Under the pieces are notes generated by a model. That model was not told the DNA's origin, made no database searches, and saw only the letters and a program-made list of their open reading frames with translations. Source: DATFYI01 sp035315125 (GTDB taxonomy: Bacteria; Chloroflexota; Anaerolineae; Anaerolineales; Anaerolineaceae). From it: DNA of 30,960 nucleotides. The stretch is taken from assembly GCA_035315125.1 (NCBI GenBank), contig DATFYI010000080.1, forward strand, positions 1 through 30,960, written 5' to 3'. Shown one piece after another: positions 23,426 through 29,754 of this stretch. The first letter of the stretch is position 1; every line of letters starts with the position of its first letter. The position numbers and the translations under genes were made by a program.

Positions 23426-23667
23426 TTTGTAACCTCCTGCCAGGATTTATGCACAGGAGTGGAGGGAATACCCCAGAAAAAAAAGGGGGCTATGAGTGCC
23501 AGGACGATCGGAATTCCTCCGCAAAATACCGAAGTGTACTTTACGAACAGCTCGAAACTCACCCAAAAAAATAAAACGCTGATCAGAATACCCGGTAGCA
23601 GGACGACTCCCAGTACCCTCCTTCTGATACCATTTGTACGATTTTAATGGCCCATCTGTTCGTTCAT
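23422..23667 (-). pseudogene. Small two-helix membrane protein interrupted by an in-frame TAA
   Basis: The ATG at 23667 has a strong GGGAGGAG site. After seven codons (MNEQMGH) there is TAA (23646-23644), then the same frame stays open for 73 codons to TGA. It encodes RRRVLGVVLLPGILISVLFF (TM1), a CGG turn, IPIVLALIAPFFFWGIP (TM2) and TPVHKSWQEVTK. The frame is clearly protein-like throughout, and no good start codon lies between the TAA and TM1. A single C-to-T change of CAA would explain the stop. So this is a recent nonsense allele, a readthrough case or a sequencing error. Its TGA overlaps the start of the next small frame (ATGA). Confidence 0.5.
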
Positions 23668-23750
23668 TTGAGATTCTCCTCCCGGAAAGGATGGGAATCC
23701 CTCCCCAAAAATAACAATGGACTGTGGCGCGTTATTATCGGTCAGCCTTA

Positions 23751-23789
23751 GCAGCCCGAAAGCACCCGCATCGGCACGAAAAGGGCTGC
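23751..23789. repeat. Inverted repeat with long loop between lipoprotein and BI-1 cluster
   Basis: GCAGCCC (23751-23757) and GGGCTGC (23783-23789) pair perfectly; the loop contains a smaller CCG/CGG dyad. No T tract follows on either strand. It lies 21 bases after the stop of the lipoprotein gene and 84 bases before the small membrane-protein frame, so it could stabilise an mRNA end or fold in the leader of the BI-1 cluster. Confidence 0.4.
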
Positions 23790-23809
23790 CGCAGTACACA
23801 CCGGGCGGA

Positions 23810-24538
23810 TTAAAATGTATCAGTTTGATCTAAACGGATGGTTTTATATATCCCATTTACGTCATTAGCGTGATCTTTCAGGCTTGTCCTGTATCCAAAA
23901 ACAACGAAGGCATAAACTTTAGTGTCGGTCCTGGCACATACGATTTGAATGGTCAGACTTGTTCCCTTCGGAGATTTACCTTGAACGACCTGTCGTAGTG
24001 CATTTGTACCATCTCCTAAGGTGATTGGGTCATTCGCTCCCAGAGTAGAAATACTGAAAAATCCCAGGGAAGGGTCCCGGAATAATTCTGTGACAATACT
24101 TAGATTCGTTTTTAATGGCAAGGCGTTGTTTACAATCGACTGACCAACAAAGCCCATGTCATAATTATCGCTAGTTATCCACACCTGGGTCTGTGTCTCC
24201 TTATACACATACCAACCCATTGGATAGGTGAGGCTGAACCCAAATTTATGACTGCTGTAAAATCCAACCGGGGTTACCGTAAAAGTTGGGCTTGAGGTAA
24301 GTGTGGGCGAAGGGGTAAAAGTTGGCGACCGAGTAACAGTAGGGATTGAAGTTGCTGTGGAAGTCAGGGAGGCGGTGGGGGTCAGTGTCGGGGTGTTGGT
24401 GAGCGTGCCAATAGCAGAGAGCACTCCGCAACCCAAGTTGAACAGTAAAACTAAGACCAACACTAATGAGTAAAAATAGATTTGCCAGATTTTTTTCTGA
24501 CCCAAATTTCTTCGATTGGTTGAATAAAAGTCATTCAT
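23810..24538 (-). CDS. Hypothetical lipoprotein with Thr/Pro-rich linker
   Basis: A 242-residue exported protein. A long N-terminal region precedes a hydrophobic segment (SLVLVLVLLFNLGC), which ends in a lipobox-like LGC with Cys37. Next comes a low-complexity Thr/Ser/Pro linker (about 45-88), a common design for surface proteins in Chloroflexota. The globular part starts FYSSHKFGFSLTYPMGWYVYK and resembles PsbP/DUF-type domains of the FxxxYPxGW pattern, ending with a VFGYRTSLKDHANDVNGIYKTI strand-helix. No catalytic motif is seen. I chose the ATG at 24538 because GGAGGGAACAAA precedes it; an ATG seven codons earlier lacks this. Function unknown, probably cell-surface binding. Confidence 0.75.
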   Translation of the reverse strand: MNDFYSTNRRNLGQKKIWQIYFYSLVLVLVLLFNLGCGVLSAIGTLTNTPTLTPTASLTSTATSIPTVTRSPTFTPSPTLTSSPTFTVTPVGFYSSHKFGFSLTYPMGWYVYKETQTQVWITSDNYDMGFVGQSIVNNALPLKTNLSIVTELFRDPSLGFFSISTLGANDPITLGDGTNALRQVVQGKSPKGTSLTIQIVCARTDTKVYAFVVFGYRTSLKDHANDVNGIYKTIRLDQTDTF

Positions 24539-24595
24539 TTTGTTCCCTCCCTTTTTCATGAATTGACCTTGGATTATGAATCAAATACCTGATTT

Positions 24596-24733
24596 TCAGA
24601 AATACTCATCGGAACCACCAATTACCTTTTTGAGAAAACCGAAAGATACCAACACACCATTTGATTTCAAAGAGGCGAAGGATGGTTTAATAGCAATAAG
24701 ACGATAAAATGCGATGAATGTGGGGGAATTCAT
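24596..24733 (-). CDS. Possible leaderless 45-residue protein
   Basis: A 45-codon frame starting MNSPTFIAFYRLIAIKPSFA and ending VIGGSDEYF. Its ATG lies only four bases after a perfect extended -10 (TGTTATAAT), so the transcript would begin at or next to the start codon. No family is recognised. The alternative is that this region is just the leader of the lipoprotein gene at 24538. Confidence 0.28.
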   Translation of the reverse strand: MNSPTFIAFYRLIAIKPSFASLKSNGVLVSFGFLKKVIGGSDEYF

Positions 24734-24737
24734 TTTT

Positions 24738-24766
24738 ATTATAACAATGTCTATACAACTTGTAAA
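24738..24766 (-). promoter_or_regulatory. Strong extended -10 promoter, minus strand
   Basis: On the minus strand TTTACA (24766-24761), a 17-base spacer and TATAAT (24743-24738) preceded by TGT. It would drive the lipoprotein gene through a leader of about 195 bases, or the small frame at 24733 without a leader. Confidence 0.65.
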
Positions 24767-24817
24767 CATTCAGAGTGATATGATCATGAAAAACCTTTTG
24801 AAATTGAGAATTGCTTT

Positions 24818-24846
24818 TTATCATTAACACCACTTCACCGTATAAT
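24818..24846 (+). promoter_or_regulatory. Promoter of the bacterioferritin-like gene
   Basis: TTATCA (24818-24823), a 17-base spacer and TATAAT (24841-24846), about 47 bases before the GTG start. No clear Fur or PerR box is seen around it. Confidence 0.6.
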
Positions 24847-24892
24847 AGAATTATCTTTTGCGAATTTCCCGTCCTAATAAGGAGAAAAAGCC

Positions 24893-25315
24893 GTGCAGGA
24901 AAGAAGCATCGAATTATTAAACAAAGCGGTTGCGGATGAGATGACCGCCGCCCACCAATACATGTTTTTCAGCTTCCACTGTGAAAAACAGGGCTATGAG
25001 CCGCTTTCAAACCTGTTCAGAAGAACTGCCGTTCAAGAAATGCGGCACGTGGAGCGCTGCGGCAGGCAAATTCTGCTGCTGGGGGGCGAGGTTGAAATGA
25101 CGGCCTCGAACAGCGTTCAAAAAATCCACGATGTTAAAGACATGCTGGAAATAGCGCGCAAAATGGAAACTGGCAGCATCCGCGATTACACTCAGTGGGC
25201 CAGCGAATGCGCCGCCAATGGCGACAAAGATTCTCGCAAGCTATTTAAGGGATTGGTTAAGGATGAAGAAGTCCACTTCAGCCAGTATGGCGTTGAACAG
25301 GAGAAGCTCGGATAA
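24893..25315 (+). CDS. Bacterioferritin-like ferritin family protein
   Basis: A 140-residue four-helix protein. Iron-ligand patterns are IELLNKAVADEMTAAHQYMFF (first Glu helix, about 6-26), AVQEMRHVERCGRQILLLGGEV (Glu/His pair with a Met where bacterioferritin places its haem ligand, about 46-67), a Glu in ARKMETGSIRDYTQWA, and VKDEEVHFSQYGVEQEKLG (last helix). It is shorter than E. coli Bfr (158) at the C-terminus. It probably stores or oxidises iron in the cytoplasm; haem binding is uncertain. It starts with GTG, with AAGGAG eight bases upstream. It stands alone, and the MbfA-type exporter at 4242 is the other iron gene in the window. Confidence 0.85.
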   Translation: MQERSIELLNKAVADEMTAAHQYMFFSFHCEKQGYEPLSNLFRRTAVQEMRHVERCGRQILLLGGEVEMTASNSVQKIHDVKDMLEIARKMETGSIRDYTQWASECAANGDKDSRKLFKGLVKDEEVHFSQYGVEQEKLG

Positions 25316-25336
25316 ATTGGAGGATAGACCTTTTCA

Positions 25337-25411
25337 GGTGACCCACCAGGGATTCGAATCCTGAAGCCATCGATTAAGCGCTAGTGGTGGTTTCAATCTT
25401 CTAAATGGGAC
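25337..25411 (-). pseudogene. Degenerate tRNA-Lys-like sequence
   Basis: On the minus strand the 73 bases 25411-25339 have tRNA spacing. GTCCCAT and GTGGGTC pair in six of seven acceptor positions. The T arm CAGGA-TTCGAAT-CCCTG has four of five pairs and a consensus loop. The anticodon loop is CGCTTAA, equal to a Lys (CUU) loop except for the invariant U33. ACC follows the acceptor, but the last A of CCA is T. The D stem and most of the anticodon stem are lost, so it should not function. It may be a decayed gene copy left by past integration. Confidence 0.4.
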
Positions 25412-25505
25412 TTACCGGCAGGCGTGTTTAATGGGAATAAAAGAGAGTGCGTGCGTTATTTTCAGCACGTTGCCGGAGACATCCGGGGTAAATAAGGGGT
25501 TTCTG

Positions 25506-26963
25506 TTAGCGAGAAAGGATCGTTTCGATTTCTTGTTCAACCGAATCCGGCAGAGGCTCGACCTTGTGGTTATTCATCAATGCAACCGTTTTTTCGCGTG
25601 CTCGGGCGTTGATATCCTTTGAGCCTTGCGCTTCCCAACGGTCCAGACGCTTCCGGTCAAAAAGCTGTGGCGTCCACAAATCGCGCCAGTATTTCATGGT
25701 ATGGTCGCTGGCGGTGAAATTTCCGCCCGGGCCTACTTGATCAATCAGCTCCAGGGCGAGCGACTCTTCATCCAGGCTGACGCCCTCGACAAACCGCCTG
25801 GACTCCGAAATGATTTCATCGGCGATCACCATCAGCTCTGGGGAATGGGTCAGCCCGGCTTCCAGATATCCAACATCGTGGTTAAGGTTGGTTTTTGCCA
25901 GCAGCGCAACCAGCACCGAGAACTGGGTATCCGCGGCAGCCTGGCCGTCGACGACCTTGCTGTCACTATGTCCGGCATATCCCCAAACTGGCAACCGGTA
26001 AAACCTGCCCATTTCTGCGGCCATCACCCGCGCCAGTTGGAACTCGGGGGCCCCATAGACGCTGATCATTGTCTTCATATCCAGGTGATGGACCCCATGG
26101 CCGTAAAGGAAAGGTGCGCCCGGGTTCTTGAGCTGGTGCATCACCAGCCCGCTGAGCATCTCTGCATTTCCCAGTACGACGGCGCCTGCCAGGGTTACCG
26201 GCGCAGTTCCGCCCTGCATCGGGGCCGGAGAATGGGTGATGGGGATAGCGTGCTCGGCGCAGAAGAGCAGCTTGTCGACGGCCTCAAGCGAGTGCTGCAA
26301 GGGCGTGCTCGGTTCGGAATATACCAGGATATTCGGAAAGTTGCGCAGCCGGTCTTCGCCGCCGGCTACGGCCGCAGCCATACTGGCGATGGCTTCCATG
26401 TCGGCTAATCCGTTACACACCACGACGATGGGTTTTGAGGTGTACCGGAGCATCGTTGCAAACTGGTATTGAAAATACTTCTCACTGGGCACATCGCGTG
26501 GCACCCCCACCGACATTACAAAACCGATCTCTTTCAAAGCATCGCACACGATCATGCAATCTGCGATATCTTTAATCTGGAAGTCATGCCTCAAGCCGGA
26601 GCGAGGGTCAAGGTAACGAAGCGTGTCCGAACCTGGACCGAAATAAACCTGTTCGCCATCCAACCGAATGGCGACGTTATCCGTGCTCCGCCGGTATAGG
26701 TTGAATTTTTCCGGCGCTGAGGCCAGAGCCCATTCGACCAGGCTGGGAGGAATCTTGACACGCATGTCTTCCACAACCGCGCCAGCCTTTTTTAAAAGAG
26801 CGAGCCCGGACGGATTGTGAACGACAATCCCCGTTTTCTTCAGGATCTCACACGAAGCCTGGTGGATCTTGAGACAATCCGAGCGATCGAGCATATTCAG
26901 CTTGGGTCGGATACGTAACTGTAGGGTTTGTGACATGGCCGGTAAGCTTTCATTCATCGTCAT
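25506..26963 (-). CDS. MttB-family methyltransferase (non-pyrrolysine, quaternary-amine type)
   Basis: A 485-residue TIM-barrel protein of the trimethylamine methyltransferase superfamily. Typical stretches are CLKIHQASCEILKKTGI, VYFGPGSDTLRYLDPRSG, HSPAPMQGGTAPVTLAGAVV and LPVWGYAGHSDSKVVDGQAA (about 323-342). There is no in-frame amber codon, so it lacks pyrrolysine and belongs with MtgB/MtpB-like enzymes, which move a methyl group from betaines to a corrinoid protein. No corrinoid partner or activator is visible in the window. AGGAGA precedes the start. It lies 173 bases after the molybdenum hydroxylase on the same strand. Substrate unknown; glycine betaine, proline betaine or an N-methyl heterocycle are options. 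Confidence 0.85.
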   Translation of the reverse strand: MTMNESLPAMSQTLQLRIRPKLNMLDRSDCLKIHQASCEILKKTGIVVHNPSGLALLKKAGAVVEDMRVKIPPSLVEWALASAPEKFNLYRRSTDNVAIRLDGEQVYFGPGSDTLRYLDPRSGLRHDFQIKDIADCMIVCDALKEIGFVMSVGVPRDVPSEKYFQYQFATMLRYTSKPIVVVCNGLADMEAIASMAAAVAGGEDRLRNFPNILVYSEPSTPLQHSLEAVDKLLFCAEHAIPITHSPAPMQGGTAPVTLAGAVVLGNAEMLSGLVMHQLKNPGAPFLYGHGVHHLDMKTMISVYGAPEFQLARVMAAEMGRFYRLPVWGYAGHSDSKVVDGQAAADTQFSVLVALLAKTNLNHDVGYLEAGLTHSPELMVIADEIISESRRFVEGVSLDEESLALELIDQVGPGGNFTASDHTMKYWRDLWTPQLFDRKRLDRWEAQGSKDINARAREKTVALMNNHKVEPLPDSVEQEIETILSR

Positions 26964-27136
26964 TGTGTCTGTCTCCTGGTCATCCTATCTGGTTAATTGA
27001 CGACGAGCGATTTGGCAAGTGCCACCGCTCGGCTGGCATCCGGGGAGGAGCCCTCTAACCTTTTCCAGGCAGCCGGGGCAGCTCATGCGGATTGGTTTTC
27101 ACCTATGGGAACATCTAAACTCATGGGACGCGACAA

Positions 27137-29428
27137 TTATACTCGAATCAATCTTCTTTCGAAGGCCATATTTTTGCTAATCGCCTGGAACACGCGTTCG
27201 GGTGTGGCGGGCAATCGGCGGATGCGCTTGCCAATGGCGCGCGATAGGGCGTTGATCACCGCCGGGGCCGTGGGTAGAATCGCCGCCTCTCCCAGGCCCT
27301 TGGCCCCCAGCGGGCCGTAAAAACTGGGCACTTCGACCAGAGTTACCGTAATCTCGGGCATATCCGTGATCAGGGGCAAGAGGTAGTCGGTAAAGCCGGT
27401 GGTCAGCCCGGGTATATATTCCTCGCTAAGCGCGCTACCTATCCCCATCATCACCGCTCCCTGGATCTGGCCAATTGCACCTGGTGGGTTGATAGCGCGG
27501 CCCACATCTTGAACCGCTGCAATCCGTGCGACTCTGGCTTGGCCGGTTTCCAGGTCAACGATCACCTGAGCTACCTGTGCCCCGGTTACGAATAATGGAA
27601 GATATTCTGGCCGGTTTTTTTCGGGAAAGATGTTTGAAAGGTCAAAATAACCGGCAACCTTGCGCGATTTTCCAATGTGCTCAAACTCTTGCGCCAGGCT
27701 GGTAAGGTCGATTGAGCAAGATGGATCGGTTATAGATCTGACCCGGTCGACGTCCAGGGTCAGGCTGCCCGGCGGAAATCCGAGCAGCTCGGCTGCAACG
27801 CCAAAAAGCACATCTTTGAGGTTCTTGAGGGAAGCGCAAACCGAGCTTCCGACAAAATAGGTGGCGCGCGAACCCCCCTGGATGGTGCTGTCGGGAGTAA
27901 GCGCGGTGTCCGCATTGACGAGCTCGATCTGGCTGCGCGGTACACCCATGGTTTCCGCCGCCAACTGGACCAGGATGGTGCTGATCCCCTGCCCGTAGTC
28001 GGGGGCCGAGGCGTAAACGATAAAATGACCGTCGAGGCCGATCTCGGCATGCGTCTCGATGGACAGCTTGCCCGATTTGCCAAAGCGATACATCATGCCT
28101 GCCAGCCCCACTCCCATGCGCAAGCTGCTGTCTGCCTGGGTTGAATTGAACAGATCGGCTTGCGCCTGATAGGCGACATATAACGGTTTCACTGCCTCAA
28201 GCACCTGGGCATAACCAAGGGATTCACCTACCGGATAGCCCAGGAAGCTGCGGGCTCCTTGCGATAGGCAGTTTTTGAGCCGGAAAGCCAGGGGGTCGGC
28301 TCCCAGGTGCTGGCAGAGCTCGTCCAGGCTGCACTCCAGTGCAAAGGCAGACTGAGGCGTGCCGTAGCCTCGGAACTGGCCACACTTGGGTGCGTTGGTG
28401 TACACCGCCTGGGCGTAAGCGTCAACTGCCTGCCAAAGATAAGGGCCCCCACCCGCCGAAAGCGCATAATTTGGGATCGAATAACCGGCGCTATCGTATC
28501 CCCCGGTATTGGCGTCAATGTGGAAGGAAAGACCAGTAAGTCGCCCATCAGCTGTTGCGCCAAGGCGGTAGCGGGCATGGTAGGAGTGGCGTTTCGTGGT
28601 TGCGTCGAACACTTCCCGCCGGGAGTAGGCCAGGCGTACCGGCCGGCGCGCCAGATAAGCGGCCAGCCCAACCGCTACCAGCGGCCATGGGTCCTGGCGG
28701 TTGCCGAATGAGCCGCCGGTAGGTGGCATAATAACACGCACGGCCGATAAGTCGATCCCCAATGTCTGCGCGATAAAGCCCTGCTGCCAGTGCGGTTCGT
28801 GCGTGCCGCCGATGACGACCAATCGTCCATCCGCTTCGAGATAGCCCAGAGTCGCGTCCCGCTCCAGGGTGGAATGCTCCTGGAAGGCGGTTTGGTAATC
28901 CGTTTTGAGGGTGATCGCGGAAAAGGCAAGTTGGGCCTCCATATCGCCCCATTGGATTTGCTCGTGGCTGAGCACGTTTCCCTCAGGATAGATGCGGGGG
29001 CCATCGGGTGAAAGTGCTTCGCTGGTTTCATATGTAAAGGGCAGGGGTTCGTATTTGACGGCGATCGCCTGGGCGGCGCTTACGGCCTGGGCGAGCGTTT
29101 CTGCCAGGACCAGTGCAATTGGGGCGCCCTTTTGGCGCACGGTTTCGCCCACTGGGGTCAGAACAGGCTCTTGACGGCTGTATCCGTCCAACCCGTTCAG
29201 GCCGGGGATATCTGCTGCAGTGATCACACGCTCCACGCCGGGCATTCTCAGCGCGCAGCTCACGTCGATAGACTGCAGGCGAGCATGGGGGTACGGGCTA
29301 CGGAGCACCCTGGCAAACAACATATCCGGGAGTACGATGTCTTCAACGTAGTGCGCCTGGCCGGTGACTTTCGACAACGTATCCAGGCGGGCATTGCTGC
29401 CGCCAATTGCATGTTCTTCAGTTTTCAT
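27137..29428 (-). CDS. Xanthine dehydrogenase family molybdenum-binding subunit
   Basis: A 763-residue molybdopterin-binding subunit. It opens with SNARLDTLSKVTGQAHYVEDI and LFARVLRSPYPHARLQSIDV, the aldehyde oxidase/xanthine dehydrogenase a/b hammerhead. Mo-domain marks are GGSFGNRQDPW, QFRGYGTPQSAFALE (about 349-363), QGISTILVQLAAETMGV and the active-site region GPLGAKGLGEAAILPT with the catalytic Glu (near 715). It hydroxylates a heterocycle or aldehyde using water. The FAD and [2Fe-2S] subunits normally encoded alongside are not in the window. I chose the ATG at 29428, where the protein begins MKTEEHAIGG; an in-frame TTG at 29545 is unlikely. No clear ribosome site is seen. MttB follows downstream. 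Confidence 0.85.
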   Translation of the reverse strand: MKTEEHAIGGSNARLDTLSKVTGQAHYVEDIVLPDMLFARVLRSPYPHARLQSIDVSCALRMPGVERVITAADIPGLNGLDGYSRQEPVLTPVGETVRQKGAPIALVLAETLAQAVSAAQAIAVKYEPLPFTYETSEALSPDGPRIYPEGNVLSHEQIQWGDMEAQLAFSAITLKTDYQTAFQEHSTLERDATLGYLEADGRLVVIGGTHEPHWQQGFIAQTLGIDLSAVRVIMPPTGGSFGNRQDPWPLVAVGLAAYLARRPVRLAYSRREVFDATTKRHSYHARYRLGATADGRLTGLSFHIDANTGGYDSAGYSIPNYALSAGGGPYLWQAVDAYAQAVYTNAPKCGQFRGYGTPQSAFALECSLDELCQHLGADPLAFRLKNCLSQGARSFLGYPVGESLGYAQVLEAVKPLYVAYQAQADLFNSTQADSSLRMGVGLAGMMYRFGKSGKLSIETHAEIGLDGHFIVYASAPDYGQGISTILVQLAAETMGVPRSQIELVNADTALTPDSTIQGGSRATYFVGSSVCASLKNLKDVLFGVAAELLGFPPGSLTLDVDRVRSITDPSCSIDLTSLAQEFEHIGKSRKVAGYFDLSNIFPEKNRPEYLPLFVTGAQVAQVIVDLETGQARVARIAAVQDVGRAINPPGAIGQIQGAVMMGIGSALSEEYIPGLTTGFTDYLLPLITDMPEITVTLVEVPSFYGPLGAKGLGEAAILPTAPAVINALSRAIGKRIRRLPATPERVFQAISKNMAFERRLIRV

Positions 29429-29754
29429 AATGATCTGTTTGCTCGGGGTTAATTCTACTACATTCTCTAGAAAATTCTCAAAATGGAAAAGAACTGCGCA
29501 TCTAAATTGCATTTGCCCCATGGAGCTGGACCCAACCTGGGTCAATCGGCTTCCTATTGACTTTACAAATGTGTATAGCTATACTAATACTGTTCCAAAA
29601 AGGTCATTCATTTTTCATAGGTAGCTTTTTAGCTTCAATGGAAACCATACCGTGAAATTGGTGCCCAAAGGATCTACAAGGGCACTTATGCTTTTCGTGC
29701 GAACACTCTCTCCTCTACAGGAGACCTTCCTATTTTTATTAAACCTTCCCCTTC
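29429..29754. other. Divergent control region between hydroxylase and hydrolase genes
   Basis: This 326-base AT-rich gap holds no recognised gene. It contains an inverted repeat GACCCA-acc-TGGGTC (29529-29543), the strong rightward promoter with palindrome at 29557-29585, and a GTGCCC/GGGCAC hairpin (29661-29685) followed by a moderately T-rich stretch in the leader of the hydrolase gene. Confidence 0.55.
29557..29585 (+). promoter_or_regulatory. Strong promoter overlapped by a 12-bp palindrome
   Basis: TTGACT (29557-29562), a 17-base spacer and TATACT (29580-29585). The perfect palindrome GTATAGCTATAC (29573-29584) covers most of the -10, with extra symmetric AT pairs two bases outside, so a repressor could block polymerase here. 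Confidence 0.65.

Noticed and set aside
23459..23647. Plus-strand 62-codon frame between the BI-1 gene and the lipoprotein gene
   Set aside because: It is antisense to the better-supported two-helix membrane protein frame and shows no domain.
24260..24400. Repetitive low-complexity DNA in the lipoprotein gene, considered as a CRISPR or tandem array
   Set aside because: It encodes a Thr/Pro/Ser linker with irregular units; there are no conserved repeats with unique spacers.
25473..25486. CCGGA/TCCGG hairpin after the MttB gene
   Set aside because: A 5-bp stem with a 4-base loop and no T tract on either strand; insufficient for a terminator call.
25626..26408. 260-codon plus-strand frame opposite MttB
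   Set aside because: No start context, and the minus strand encodes a clear MttB-family protein throughout.
26964..27136. Minus-strand open stretch (KRLEGSSPDASRAVALAKSL) between the hydroxylase and MttB genes, and a riboswitch-like GC-rich segment
   Set aside because: The frame is broken by TGA after a 13-codon start and shows no known family; I could not match any riboswitch core. A TATAAT at 27141-27136 (minus) has no -35.
27760..29031. Several long frames in both directions over the molybdenum subunit
   Set aside because: GC-rich coding region with shadow frames; only one frame shows the hydroxylase motifs.
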